A DNA stretch of 64,000 nucleotides from Pseudomonas sp. GM41(2012) (GTDB taxonomy: Bacteria > Pseudomonadota > Gammaproteobacteria > Pseudomonadales > Pseudomonadaceae). A program made the position numbers and the translations under genes. Below the pieces are notes generated by a model that had not been told where the DNA came from, made no database searches, and saw only the letters and a list, made by a program, of their open reading frames with translations. Positions 25,795-34,554 of this stretch are shown here, in pieces. The DNA lies in contig NZ_AKJN02000008.1 in NCBI RefSeq assembly GCF_000282315.2, forward strand, positions 62,001 through 126,000, given 5' to 3'. Numbering within the stretch: the first letter of the stretch is position 1; every line of letters begins with the position of its first letter.

Positions 25795-25831
25795 AAACGG
25801 CTCGCTATTTCGATAGCGGGCCGTTTTTTTT
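25795..25831. terminator. Bidirectional terminator between recX and the LOG gene
   Basis: AAACGGCTCGCTA and TAGCGGGCCGTTT pair around a short loop and are followed by eight T on the plus strand. It lies between convergent genes. Confidence 0.85.
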
Positions 25832-25833
25832 GC

Positions 25834-26952
25834 TTACGTAACCTTGGACGGCTCCCGCGAGCGCTGTTGCGCCTGGGGTTGGGATTGCGTCCAATTTTCC
25901 GGCAGGTTGATGTAGTCCACCAGTTCCCGCAGGCGTCCATGATCACGGGCGTTGAAGGTGAAAGCGAGTCGCGCCAGGTGGCTGAACTGCGGTTCGTCGT
26001 GTTCCTCTCCGCTGTAGGCGTGTTGATGGAAGTGATCGCTCAGACACAGGTCGGCAAATGCCTCCTGCATGTGTTCGAGCGCCTCGTCGCTGAGCTTGTG
26101 ATTCATGCGGATCACGAATTGATGCTTGAGCCAGCGGCTGGAGTGGAAGTTGCTGTAGAACTGGTTGATCTGCTCCACAGCTTCTTCCGCGCTGTAGACC
26201 AGACTGACGAGTTTCATATCGGTCGGCAGGATGTAGCGATTTTCCTCCAGTTGATGGTGGATGAAGTCCAGCGCGCCTTGCCAGAATTTGCCGCCGGGAG
26301 CGTCCAGTAATATCACGGGCACCAGCGGGCTTTTGCCAGTCTGGATCAATGTCAGCACTTCCAGCGCTTCATCCAGGGTACCGAAACCGCCAGGGCACAG
26401 GACCAGCGCATCGGCTTCCTTGACGAAGAACAGCTTGCGGGTGAAGAAGAAGTGGAAAGGCAGCAGGTTGGTGGTGCCATTCACGGTGGGATTGGCATGC
26501 TGCTCGAAGGGCAGGGTGATATTGAATCCCAAACTGTGTGCCAGGCCAGCACCTTCGTGGGCCGCCGCCATGATGCCGCCACCGGCACCAGTGATGACCA
26601 TCAGGTCTGAGCGCGCCAGCGCGGCGCCAAGTTCCCGGGCCAGACCGTACAAAGGATGTTCTATAGGTGTTCGGGCCGAGCCAAAAACGGTGACCTTTCG
26701 GCGCCCCCTGAATTGCTCCAGAACACGGAAAGCGTGTTCCAGTTCACGCAGGGCTTGAAGGGTGATCTTGGCATTCCAGCGGTTGTGATCTTCCTGGGCC
26801 ATGCGTAGCACGGTCAGGATCATGTCGCGGTAGATCGGGATGTTCGGGCTGTTGGGTGAAACAAGGTTGAGTTGCTCTTCGACCTTGCTGATGAGGTCGT
26901 GGCCGCTTTCTTCAAAATGACGGCTCAGGAGGTCATTCGGTTGGTAAGGCAT
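25834..26952 (-). CDS. LOG-family nucleotide phosphoribohydrolase-like protein
   Basis: The 372-residue protein carries the Rossmann-like LOG signatures GAGGGIMAAAHEGAG and PGGFGTLDEALEVLTL, which identify nucleoside 5'-monophosphate phosphoribohydrolases (often mislabelled lysine decarboxylases). N- and C-terminal extensions make it longer than the minimal 190-residue LOG enzymes. I chose the ATG at 26952 with a strong GGAAGGAGAA ribosome site; the frame extends 19 codons upstream. The exact substrate is not clear. Confidence 0.88.
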   Translation of the reverse strand: MPYQPNDLLSRHFEESGHDLISKVEEQLNLVSPNSPNIPIYRDMILTVLRMAQEDHNRWNAKITLQALRELEHAFRVLEQFRGRRKVTVFGSARTPIEHPLYGLARELGAALARSDLMVITGAGGGIMAAAHEGAGLAHSLGFNITLPFEQHANPTVNGTTNLLPFHFFFTRKLFFVKEADALVLCPGGFGTLDEALEVLTLIQTGKSPLVPVILLDAPGGKFWQGALDFIHHQLEENRYILPTDMKLVSLVYSAEEAVEQINQFYSNFHSSRWLKHQFVIRMNHKLSDEALEHMQEAFADLCLSDHFHQHAYSGEEHDEPQFSHLARLAFTFNARDHGRLRELVDYINLPENWTQSQPQAQQRSREPSKVT

Positions 26953-27318
26953 CAACTTCTCCTTCCATACAGGCTCTGTTTTTCCCTTGGATGAAGGAAA
27001 CATTCGCACAACAAGACGCGCAATGGGCAGCCCTTTTCCTGCCCTGAAAAGTAAACGTGAACACTATGAATCTAGACCCTCATGGCGTTTTTCGCTGACT
27101 TGATCATTGCGCCGCAAAATCTTTCCTGGCAACCGCTTATTGGCGATTTTCAAGGTGCTTTCACCGCTCGTCTGAACGCAAGGCGAGTGTCCGACAGTCT
27201 GATTTACTAAATTACAGGCACGACACGACAACTTTGCGTCAAAGGCAGGACGCACGTTACAAGCGGTTCAAGGAATTTATCGCTCAAGCAAGGGCGAGGT
27301 GCAGGGAGGCGGGAAGGT
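26953..27318. other. Intergenic region without a recognisable gene
   Basis: These 366 bases upstream of two divergent genes contain the LOG gene leader on the minus strand and an AT-richer stretch around 27190-27220. I see no tRNA, convincing small gene or strong palindrome. Confidence 0.5.
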
Positions 27319-27513
27319 ATGACCAGAGTTATTCTGGAGATCGATACACAACTGTATCGATTACTGAAGTCATCGGCCGAGACCAATCATTTGAGTCTCG
27401 AAGAAGAGTGCTGCCGGCGTCTGGAGGGCGCCGACCGACGCTCGCGTTACTTGCAAGCGCTGTTGGCAGAACTGCGCGCCGAGGATGAACAGCGGCGCGC
27501 CAATTCCCGTTGA
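27319..27513 (+). CDS. Small conserved-looking protein, unknown function
   Basis: The 64-residue protein (MTRVILEIDTQLYRLLKSSA) is hydrophilic and highly charged with an arginine/glutamate-rich C-terminal helix. The start pattern, a short strand followed by helices, is reminiscent of ribbon-helix-helix DNA-binding proteins, but that is only a guess. A GGGAAGG ribosome site supports the ATG. It ends exactly next to the convergent gene at 27514. Confidence 0.55.
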   Translation: MTRVILEIDTQLYRLLKSSAETNHLSLEEECCRRLEGADRRSRYLQALLAELRAEDEQRRANSR

Positions 27514-27939
27514 TTACTTCTTCTTGGCCGGAGCCGCTTTCGGGCAGTCCGATTCCTGATAGCTGGCGGAGCCGACGGAGCGGTTGGTCTTCACTTCAGT
27601 GAAGTCGTAACGCATGACCGCGCCCTTGGCCATCAGTTTGCGGAACGATGGGTTGTTGCATACAGAGGCGCCAAGCTGGAAATACACAGCTTTCGGGTCG
27701 GCACGCATCTTGTTGGCGTGGCTGCTTTGTACGCTTAGATGGTTGATCAGCGTGTTGCCTTCGACGGTGTAGCCCTGATCAAGAATGTCTTCGTTGATCG
27801 CCCGTGGAGTACCAACACTGCTTTGTGTGGCGACGTTTCGCAGCTCTCTGTTGAGATTCTGCTCACTCAAGGAAGCAGCCTGAGCGCTGAAGGACGACGC
27901 CAGCAAAATGGCAGCGGTGGGAACGATAAGGCGCAGCAT
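27514..27939 (-). CDS. Exported PA3611-like 'quorum-sensing-regulated virulence factor' family protein
   Basis: The 141-residue protein has a Sec signal peptide (MLRLIVPTAAILLASSFSAQ, AxA cleavage) and a mature domain with two conserved cysteines (GASVCNNPSF and ESDCPKAA) and a lysine-rich tail. Sequence and neighbourhood (near recA-recX) fit the PA3611 family of small secreted proteins; its function is unknown. The ATG at 27939 follows a GAGAG ribosome site; the long upstream frame is not coding. Confidence 0.7.
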   Translation of the reverse strand: MLRLIVPTAAILLASSFSAQAASLSEQNLNRELRNVATQSSVGTPRAINEDILDQGYTVEGNTLINHLSVQSSHANKMRADPKAVYFQLGASVCNNPSFRKLMAKGAVMRYDFTEVKTNRSVGSASYQESDCPKAAPAKKK

Positions 27940-28128
27940 GAAACTCTCCTGGTTCAGTGACTGGTGGTTCGACCCGTCACATGACTGTGCGTTCAGTGGC
28001 GGCGAATTATAGGGGACGAGGCCTGGACGGTACAGGCTTGCGCCGGCTGCTCTGATAAACTGCCGCCACTTTCTGCCCTGCCGAGTGTTTTTCGTGTCGA
28101 TTTTCTTCCCCTGCCGGCGTTGCCTGCG

Positions 28129-28863
28129 ATGAACCCTGCAACCCCACGCTTTGCTGCGAACGCAGTCGCCCGCTTGCGCGATGAGCGAGAGGAAGAGGGC
28201 ATCAAACCGATTCAGGCCCGAGGCTGGAGGGCACCGCGTTGCCGAGCCTGCCGCGTGATCGAGAGCCACTGCCTGTGCGCCTGGCGCCCGCAGGTGGAGG
28301 CCCGCTCTGGCGTGTGCCTGATCATGACCAACAAGGAAGTGTTCAAACCGAGCAACACCGGGTGGCTGATCGCGGATGTGGTGCGCGACAACCATGCGTT
28401 CATCTGGTCGCGTACGGAAGTTGATGAGCAACTGCTGGCGCTGCTGGCCGATCCGCAATGGCAGCCCTATCTGGTGTTTCCGGGTGAGTACGTCGAGCCC
28501 GAGCGTGTCACAAACAGCGTCGATGCCGATAGTTCGAAGCGTCCGCTGTTCATTCTGCTGGATGCCACCTGGACAGAAGCCCGGAAGATTTTCCGCAAAA
28601 GCCCCTACTTTGATCGGCTGCCGATCCTGAGCCTGTTGCCCGAGAAGTTGTCGCGGTACCGGTTGCGCCGATCAACCCGCAGCGAGCATTTATGCACAGC
28701 CGAAGTGGCGGCGTTGTGTCTCGATCTGGCGGGTGATACCGAGGCGGCGTCGGCACTGGACGCTTATTTCGACGTGTTCAGCCAACATTACCTTGATGCC
28801 AAACATCAGCTTGAAATGGATGTTTCAACACCGGCACACGCCGAACTGATGCCTTTTGTGTAA
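28129..28863 (+). CDS. DTW-domain tRNA-uridine aminocarboxypropyltransferase
   Basis: DTW-domain (TapT-like) enzymes transfer the aminocarboxypropyl group of S-adenosylmethionine to tRNA uridine (acp3U). The 244-residue protein has the N-terminal cysteine cluster CRACRVIESHCLCAW, LVFPGEYV, and the signature block ILLDATWTEARKIFRKS, where DATW is the DTW motif variant, followed by RRSTRSEHLCTAEVAAL. I chose ATG 28129 over a TTG nine bases upstream. Confidence 0.85.
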   Translation: MNPATPRFAANAVARLRDEREEEGIKPIQARGWRAPRCRACRVIESHCLCAWRPQVEARSGVCLIMTNKEVFKPSNTGWLIADVVRDNHAFIWSRTEVDEQLLALLADPQWQPYLVFPGEYVEPERVTNSVDADSSKRPLFILLDATWTEARKIFRKSPYFDRLPILSLLPEKLSRYRLRRSTRSEHLCTAEVAALCLDLAGDTEAASALDAYFDVFSQHYLDAKHQLEMDVSTPAHAELMPFV

Positions 28864-29097
28864 AACGGCGCCCCTGTCACGCGCTGATTGTCGCCCATAC
28901 TGCAAAGAACTGTCCTGGCCATGCACCTTGACCACCCCGGCTTCGCTGGGCATGCTTGGCGCCGATTAGGGCGCGGCCAAAGTTTGATACGCCGTATTCT
29001 TTACGTGGATAGCCACGTGATTGGCGTTGAACGTGCCCTGTTGGTACAGCTCCGTGGCTGTACCTCGAGTTGTTAGAAAAACAGGATCATTTGAAAA

Positions 29098-29745
29098 ATG
29101 GCCACATACGAAATCCTGATTGCCGATGACCACCCTCTTTTTCGTAGCGCCCTGCATCAAGCGTTGACCCTGGGCCTGGGCCCGGAAGTCCGTCTGGTGG
29201 AAGTGGCAAGCATTGCCGAGCTGGAAACCCGTCTGGACGAGAAGTCCGACTGGGATCTGGTGCTGCTGGACCTGAACATGCCGGGGGCCTACGGTTTTTC
29301 AGGGCTGGTGCTGTTGCGCGGTCAGTATCCGCAGATTCCGGTGGTCATGGTGTCGGCCCAGGAAGAAGCCTCGATCATGGTCAAGTCCCGTGAATTCGGC
29401 GCCAGCGGCTTCATCCCCAAGTCCAGTGATCTGAGCGTCATCCAGAAAGCCGTACGTACGGTGCTCGATGGTGATGTGTTCTGGCCACCCCAGGCGTTTG
29501 AGGCGGTCAGCGTTTCCGCTGAAGCCAAGGCCGCCAGCGAAGGCCTTGCGAGCCTGACGCCGCAGCAATTTCGTGTTCTGACCATGGTCTGTGAAGGTTT
29601 GTTGAACAAGCAGATTGCCTACGAGCTGAGCGTTTCCGAAGCGACGATCAAGGCCCACGTGACGGCGATTTTTCGCAAGCTGAATGTGCGGACCCGGACC
29701 CAGGCGGCGTTGCTTCTGCAACAACTTGAGTCAATTTCTAGCTAA
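29098..29745 (+). CDS. erdR: LuxR-type response regulator, ErdR-like
   Basis: The 215-residue response regulator has an N-terminal receiver domain (ILIADDHPLF, phospho-acceptor Asp58 in LLDLNMP) and a C-terminal GerE/LuxR helix-turn-helix (NKQIAYELSVSEATIKAHVT). Adjacent to dgkA, as for P. aeruginosa ErdR (PA3604), which controls ethanol oxidation and acetate metabolism genes. No histidine kinase gene is nearby. The name is by position and similarity. Confidence 0.8.
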   Translation: MATYEILIADDHPLFRSALHQALTLGLGPEVRLVEVASIAELETRLDEKSDWDLVLLDLNMPGAYGFSGLVLLRGQYPQIPVVMVSAQEEASIMVKSREFGASGFIPKSSDLSVIQKAVRTVLDGDVFWPPQAFEAVSVSAEAKAASEGLASLTPQQFRVLTMVCEGLLNKQIAYELSVSEATIKAHVTAIFRKLNVRTRTQAALLLQQLESISS

Positions 29746-29825
29746 CCGGGCGCGGCGCGTTCACGCTTTTTTGACTGTGCTTAATCTAGCCTTCCCACTT
29801 CATTTTTTGGTCAGCTGCCTACTTT

Positions 29826-30188
29826 ATGTCACCTTTCAAAGGCCAAACCGGCCTCAAACGCATCCTCAACGCCTCCGGTTATTCGCTGGACGGTCTGCGC
29901 GCAGCCTTCACCGGCGAAGCGGCCTTTCGGCAACTGGTGCTGCTCAACGTCATATTGATCCCGCTGTCGTTCTTCCTGAACGTCAGTCGCGTCGAGCAAG
30001 CGTTGCTGATTGCAGTCTGCCTGTTGGCGTTGATTGTCGAATTGCTCAATTCGGCAGTGGAAGCGGCCATCGACCGTATTTCCCTTGAATTGCACCCATT
30101 GTCCAAGAACGCCAAAGACATGGGCAGCGCCGCTCAGCTCGTAGCCTTGAGCATGATCGCGCTGGTCTGGGCGGTCATCCTGCTCTAA
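29826..30188 (+). CDS. dgkA: Diacylglycerol kinase
   Basis: DgkA phosphorylates diacylglycerol left over from membrane-derived oligosaccharide synthesis, returning it to phospholipid. The 120-residue protein has three membrane helices and the catalytic signature VELLNSAVEAAIDRIS. It ends four bases inside the convergent finR gene. Confidence 0.95.
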   Translation: MSPFKGQTGLKRILNASGYSLDGLRAAFTGEAAFRQLVLLNVILIPLSFFLNVSRVEQALLIAVCLLALIVELLNSAVEAAIDRISLELHPLSKNAKDMGSAAQLVALSMIALVWAVILL

Positions 30189-31111
30189 GCGATGGTGGGC
30201 AGAACGATCTCGTCGCTGCGCTGAACCCCAGCGGTGAACGCGCGGCACAGGTCGAGGAATTCACGCATCGCCGACGTCTGATATTTCTGTTTGTGCCAGA
30301 TGAAATAGAACTGCCGCGCCAGATCCAGATCCGGTGTTTCTACGGGCACCAGGCTGCCGCGGCGGAATGCGTCGCGCAGTGCCAGGCGAGAAATGCAGCC
30401 AATCCCCAACCCGGACTCCACCGCACGCTTGATCGCTTCGGTGTGTTCCAGTTCCAGCCGGATATTCAGCGAGCTGCGATGGTGACGCATAGCCTGGTCA
30501 AAGGTCAGTCGCGTGCCGGAGCCCTGTTCCCGCAGAATCCAGGCCTCGTGGGTCAGCTCTTCCATGGTCGCCGTGCCGCGCTTGGCCAGTGGATGCTGGG
30601 GCGCACAGAACACCACCAATTCATCCTCGACCCAGCTCTGCACTTCGATGTCCGGATGACTGCAGTCGCCTTCGATTAGACCCAGATCAATTTCATAGTG
30701 GGCGACTTGCTGCACAATGTTGGCAGTGTTCTGCACGTGCAGCTTCACCTGGCTTTCCGGATGGCGCTGCATGAAGCTGCCGATCAGCAAGGTGGCCAGG
30801 TAATTGCCGATGGTCAGGGTCGCGCCGACCGCCAGAGAGCCGAATCCCGACTTGCCATTGAGCAAGTCTTCGATTTCTTTGGACTGGTCGAGCAGCGCCA
30901 CCGCTTGCGGCAACAGCTGTTTACCGAGGGCGTTGAGGCTCAGCCGTTTGCCGGCGCGATCGAACAGCTGACAGCTGGACTGACGCTCTAGCTCGGTGAT
31001 CGAGGTGCTCGCCGCCGATTGCGAGAGGTTGAGCAGACCCGCAGCACGGGATACGCTTTCCTGCTGGGCGACGGCGACGAATACTTGAAGTTGACGGAGA
31101 GTAAATCGCAT
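30185..31111 (-). CDS. finR: LysR-type regulator FinR
   Basis: The 308-residue LysR regulator (MRFTLRQLQVFVAVAQQESV; helix-turn-helix RAAGLLNLSQSAASTSITEL) is divergent from fpr. In P. putida and P. aeruginosa the LysR protein in this position, FinR, activates fpr in response to superoxide or sulphur limitation. I chose ATG 31111; a much longer open frame upstream on the same strand is antisense to fpr and not real. Confidence 0.85.
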   Translation of the reverse strand: MRFTLRQLQVFVAVAQQESVSRAAGLLNLSQSAASTSITELERQSSCQLFDRAGKRLSLNALGKQLLPQAVALLDQSKEIEDLLNGKSGFGSLAVGATLTIGNYLATLLIGSFMQRHPESQVKLHVQNTANIVQQVAHYEIDLGLIEGDCSHPDIEVQSWVEDELVVFCAPQHPLAKRGTATMEELTHEAWILREQGSGTRLTFDQAMRHHRSSLNIRLELEHTEAIKRAVESGLGIGCISRLALRDAFRRGSLVPVETPDLDLARQFYFIWHKQKYQTSAMREFLDLCRAFTAGVQRSDEIVLPTIA

Positions 31112-31148
31112 ATCGATATAACCGATAACCCTTATCTTAATAATCCAG

Positions 31149-31177
31149 TTAACAGATATTGTCGCTGCCATTAGAAT
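31149..31177 (+). promoter_or_regulatory. Probable fpr promoter
   Basis: TTAACA (31149-31154) and TAGAAT (31172-31177) are spaced by 17 bases in the finR-fpr gap. Just upstream lies an AT-rich partial dyad (ATCGATATAACCGATAACCC) that could be the FinR site. Confidence 0.6.
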
Positions 31178-31261
31178 GCGATGCAATTGCGCACAGCAGC
31201 TCATTTTTTGCAGAGCAGGCGCAGAGCACGCGCAGACCAAATCTCCAGGAGTCCCACGTAC

Positions 31262-32041
31262 ATGAGCAACATGAACCACGAGCGTGTCCTCAGTGTTCAT
31301 CACTGGAACGACACTCTGTTCAGCTTCAAGTGCACCCGCGATCCGGGCCTGCGCTTCGAGAACGGTCAGTTCGTGATGATCGGCCTGCAACAGCCCAACG
31401 GCCGGCCGCTCATGCGCGCTTACTCGATTGCCAGCCCGAACTGGGAAGAGCATCTCGAGTTCTTCAGCATCAAGGTGCCTGATGGCCCGCTGACTTCCCA
31501 GCTGCAGCATCTGAAGGAAGGCGACGAGATCATCATCAGCAAGAAGCCTACCGGCACGCTGGTGCTGGATGACTTGAAGCCTGGCAAACATTTGTACCTG
31601 CTCAGCACCGGTACCGGGCTGGCGCCGTTCATGAGCGTCATCCAGGACCCGGAAACCTACGAGCGTTTCGAAAAAGTGATCCTGTGCCACGGCGTACGTT
31701 ACGTCAACGAAGTCGCTTACCGCGAGTTCATCACCGAGCACTTGCCGCAGAACGAGTTCTTCGGCGAGGCCCTGCGTGACAAGTTGATCTACTACCCGAC
31801 CGTGACCCGCGAGCCGTTCGAGAACGAAGGTCGCCTGACCGACCTGATGCGCAGCGGCAAGCTGTTCAGCGACATCGGTCTGCCACCGATCAACCCGCAA
31901 GACGACCGCGCCATGCTGTGCGGCAGCCCGAGCATGCTCGACGAGACCAGCGAAGTGTTGAACAGCTTCGGCCTGAAAGTGTCGCCGCGGATGCGCGAGC
32001 CGGGTGATTACCTGATCGAGCGAGCATTCGTCGAGAAGTAA
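31262..32041 (+). CDS. fpr: Ferredoxin/flavodoxin-NADP reductase
   Basis: This FAD enzyme passes electrons between NADPH and ferredoxin or flavodoxin in oxidative-stress defence and iron-sulphur chemistry. The 259-residue protein shows the FAD-binding RAYSIASP, the NADP-binding STGTGLAPFMSVI and the C-terminal YLIERAFVEK. The ATG follows CCAGGAG. FinR is encoded divergently. Confidence 0.96.
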   Translation: MSNMNHERVLSVHHWNDTLFSFKCTRDPGLRFENGQFVMIGLQQPNGRPLMRAYSIASPNWEEHLEFFSIKVPDGPLTSQLQHLKEGDEIIISKKPTGTLVLDDLKPGKHLYLLSTGTGLAPFMSVIQDPETYERFEKVILCHGVRYVNEVAYREFITEHLPQNEFFGEALRDKLIYYPTVTREPFENEGRLTDLMRSGKLFSDIGLPPINPQDDRAMLCGSPSMLDETSEVLNSFGLKVSPRMREPGDYLIERAFVEK

Positions 32042-32057
32042 GAAACCTGCATGACTG

Positions 32058-32097
32058 AAAAGCCCCCATTGCCTGTGCAGGCAATGGGGGCTTTTTT
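32058..32097 (+). terminator. fpr terminator
   Basis: A 15-base arm (AAAGCCCCCATTGCC) pairs with GGCAATGGGGGCTTT around TGTGCA, followed by a T run, 17 bases after the fpr stop. Confidence 0.92.
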
Positions 32098-32112
32098 ATG
32101 CCGGACACAAAC

Positions 32113-32184
32113 CTTGTAGGAGCACGGCTTGCCCGCGATGGCGTCCCTGAGAGCGCCATCGCGAGCAAGCTTTGCTCCTACAAG
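32113..32184. repeat. REP-like palindrome overlapping the trmO stop codon
   Basis: CTTGTAGGAGC...GCGATGGCG and CGCCATCGCGAGCAAGC...GCTCCTACAAG form an imperfect long palindrome. Its last bases supply the trmO stop codon (TAG) on the minus strand. Confidence 0.85.
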
Positions 32185-32879
32185 TGGGGTACGGGGATAA
32201 CCTCGAGAACGCGGATAACTCCGGCTTCGGGATAGTGCCAGCGCACATCCAGGTCCCAGAACTGCGCGCCGTACTCCCGTTCGGGTGTAGGAATCTGGTA
32301 CGCCGGACGTGGGTCTTGTGCCAGGCATTGCTCGATCAACTCCACCAACGGTTCTTCAAGGCGCTGAGCATGGTCGTGAGCCTGTTGCAGCGCTGAATCC
32401 GTCCACTGCACGGGAATCAGCTGCGGCGCAGCGCTGGCGATGCTGTTGGAGGCCGTATCGATGATGTCGGCGTAAGGCACGTAGGGTTTGATGTCGAGAA
32501 TCGGCGTGCCGTCCAGCAGGTCGATGCCGGATATCCACAGGCGATTGGCTTCAACCTTGTCCAGCTTCACCACGGATTGGCCGATGCCATTGGGCCGATG
32601 CGTCGCGCGGGTGGCGAACACACCCATGGATTTGTTACCGCCGAGACGAGGAGGGCGGACTTTCAGTCGTGGCTTTTCTTCCAGGGCCTGGTGAAACAGG
32701 AACAGCAGCCACACGTGGCTGACCTGTTCCAGACCTTGCACCGCATCGCCCTGATCGAACGGCGCCACCAGTTCCAGCACGCCGCGAGCGGCCGGGGCCA
32801 GTTGTGGCTGGCGCGGGATGGCGAACTTCTCCTTGAAACAGGAGCGCACGAAGCCGATGGGGGAAACGCTGTAGGTCAT
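32178..32879 (-). CDS. trmO: tRNA (t6A37) N6-methyltransferase TrmO
   Basis: TrmO (formerly TsaA/YaeB) methylates N6-threonylcarbamoyladenosine at position 37 of tRNA-Thr(GGU). The 233-residue protein shows the family's SPIGFVRSCFKEKFAIPRQP, GVFATRATHRPNGIGQSVV and DGTPILDIKPYVPYAD, plus the C-terminal domain. The final codons read into a REP element. Confidence 0.93.
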   Translation of the reverse strand: MTYSVSPIGFVRSCFKEKFAIPRQPQLAPAARGVLELVAPFDQGDAVQGLEQVSHVWLLFLFHQALEEKPRLKVRPPRLGGNKSMGVFATRATHRPNGIGQSVVKLDKVEANRLWISGIDLLDGTPILDIKPYVPYADIIDTASNSIASAAPQLIPVQWTDSALQQAHDHAQRLEEPLVELIEQCLAQDPRPAYQIPTPEREYGAQFWDLDVRWHYPEAGVIRVLEVIPVPHL

Positions 32880-32955
32880 GGTCTGGGGTCGAGGCGGGGG
32901 TGTGGGCGGGCATGATAACCCGAGCGACCGTCAGATCGGTGGCGCCTGTCAGTCC

Positions 32956-33053
32956 GCCATCGCGAGCAGGCTCGCTCCCACATTTAATTTGCGGCGGGCA
33001 CAAATGTTGTGGTCACAGCAAGCCCCTGTGGGAGCGAGCCTGCTCGCGATGGC
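32956..33053. repeat. REP pair with perfect 27-bp arms
   Basis: GCCATCGCGAGCAGGCTCGC...CCCACA (32956-32982) is exactly reverse complementary to TGTGGGAGCG...GATGGC (33027-33053), around a 44-base spacer. It lies between the divergent trmO start and the rhlG end and may act as rhlG terminator. Confidence 0.88.
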
Positions 33054-33066
33054 CGCACCACCGATC

Positions 33067-33837
33067 TTAGAGGCTGAACCCACCATCCAAAGGAATAATA
33101 TTCCCAGTCATATACGCCCCAGCCGTACTCGCCAGACTGATCGCCAGCGCCGCCATCTCTTCCTCCCGGCCCCAGCGTTTCATTGGAATCAACGCCGTAT
33201 CGTCGGCCAGCGCCTGCTCATCATTGCCGATGTGCTGAGTCATCTTGCTCGGAAAACGCCCCGGCGCGATGACGTTGACGTTGATGTGCTGGCTCACCAA
33301 CTCCCGCGCCAGAATCCGTGACAGTTGATGCAGGGCAGCTTTACTCGGCCCATAGGCATAAGCCTGCTCGCCGAAGGACGAAATGCCCGCCACTGAACCG
33401 ATATTGATAATTCGCGCCGGATTCGCTGCCGAACCGGCCTTTCGCAGCAGCGGTAAAAACTGCTGAATGCAGTTGAACACCGAGGTCACGTTCAGCTGCA
33501 TGACCTTTTCCCAGCCCTTGACCGGGTAGCTTTCCAGCGGCGCGCCCCACGTGGTGCCGGCGTTGTTCACCAGAATATCCAGATGAGTGATCTGCTCGCC
33601 CAGTCGCGTAGCCAGTTGAAGCACGCCTTCTTCGGTGGCGAGGTTGGCCGCCACTCCGTGGCAACGACCGAATGCGCTCAATTCATCAGCCGTTTGCTGA
33701 CAGGCTTCGGCATCCCGGGCGCAGACGTACACGGTGGCGCCGGCCTCGACATAGGCCTTGGCGATCATTTTGCCGATACCACGGGTGCCGCCGGTCACCA
33801 GAGCGGTGCGGCCGTGCAGGGAAAAATACGGGTGCAT
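33067..33837 (-). CDS. rhlG: SDR-family beta-ketoacyl reductase RhlG
   Basis: The 256-residue short-chain dehydrogenase has the NADP-binding TGGTRGIG, NNAG, and the catalytic Ser/Tyr/Lys in GSVAGIS and YAYGPSKAALHQ. Overall sequence (MHPYFSLHGRTALVTGG; VNVIAPGRFPSKMTQHI) corresponds closely to P. aeruginosa RhlG, linked to supply of 3-hydroxyacyl chains for rhamnolipids or polyhydroxyalkanoate. No rhamnolipid genes are near, so its role here is open. Confidence 0.85.
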   Translation of the reverse strand: MHPYFSLHGRTALVTGGTRGIGKMIAKAYVEAGATVYVCARDAEACQQTADELSAFGRCHGVAANLATEEGVLQLATRLGEQITHLDILVNNAGTTWGAPLESYPVKGWEKVMQLNVTSVFNCIQQFLPLLRKAGSAANPARIINIGSVAGISSFGEQAYAYGPSKAALHQLSRILARELVSQHINVNVIAPGRFPSKMTQHIGNDEQALADDTALIPMKRWGREEEMAALAISLASTAGAYMTGNIIPLDGGFSL

Positions 33838-33926
33838 GGCGAATCCTGAGAGCTGAGGGTCAATACACCCTAGTCGTCAGCCGCCGGAAGCGGAGCCACT
33901 ATTTTTGCGAGGAATGAAGCTCTATG

Positions 33927-33994
33927 TGTAGGAGCAAAGCTTGCTCGCGATGGCGTCTTTGAAATCGCCATCGCCAGCAAGCTGTGCTCCTACA
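33927..33994. repeat. REP-like palindrome
   Basis: TGTAGGAGCAAAGCTTGCTC...TGGCG faces CGCCATCGCCAGCAAGC...GCTCCTACA with a short loop, between the rhlG start and the DUF1456 gene end. Confidence 0.85.
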
Positions 33995-34008
33995 GGGCAG
34001 GGCGCCGA

Positions 34009-34479
34009 TTACTGCGGGCGAACGCGCAGGGTCAGGCCCTTGAGGAAGTTGCGCAGCAACTGGTCGCCGCACGGGCGGTAGTTGGTGTGGCCGAACTTGC
34101 GGAACAGCGCGCTCAACTCAGGCTTGGACACCGGGAACTCGGAGGCCTTGAGGATGGCGTGCATGTCGTCTTCTTTCAGTTCGAAAGCCACACGCAGTTT
34201 CTTCAGGATGATGTTGTTGGTCACTGGTACTTCGATTGGCTGTGGCGGACGGCTTTCGTCCTTGCCGCGCTTGAAGATCACCAGGCCATCGAGGAAATGT
34301 GCAATGACTTCATCCGGGCAGCGTACGAAGCCTTCCTCGTCTTCCTCTTTCTTGTCGAGGTATGTCACCAGGTCTTCCAGGGCCACGTCCATGCCGCCGA
34401 GCTTGATGATCTCGATGACTTTCTTGTCGCTGATGTCGAGCATGTAGCGCACGCTGCGCAGTACGTCGTTATGAATCAT
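34009..34479 (-). CDS. DUF1456 family protein (YehS-like)
   Basis: The 156-residue soluble protein contains two copies of a roughly 65-residue unit (VLRSVRYMLDISDKKVIEII and ILKKLRVAFELKEDDMHAIL, each ending with a short FLxGL motif), the pattern of DUF1456/YehS. Function is unknown in the family. It is followed downstream by rhlG and preceded by an S4-domain protein, all on the minus strand. Confidence 0.9.
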   Translation of the reverse strand: MIHNDVLRSVRYMLDISDKKVIEIIKLGGMDVALEDLVTYLDKKEEDEEGFVRCPDEVIAHFLDGLVIFKRGKDESRPPQPIEVPVTNNIILKKLRVAFELKEDDMHAILKASEFPVSKPELSALFRKFGHTNYRPCGDQLLRNFLKGLTLRVRPQ

Positions 34480-34554
34480 GGTGTGCAGTCCTGATATTCA
34501 GCAGTGGGCGCCGCATAAACAGCGGCGCCAAAATGTGTGGCGGCGTGAAAAGTC

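Noticed and set aside
27940..28458. Long N-terminal extension of the exported PA3611-like gene
   Set aside because: A clear signal peptide and ribosome site at 27939 define the start; the extension overlaps the DTW gene.
31112..31900. Long upstream extension of the FinR frame
   Set aside because: It is antisense to fpr; LysR proteins start at MRFTLRQLQ.
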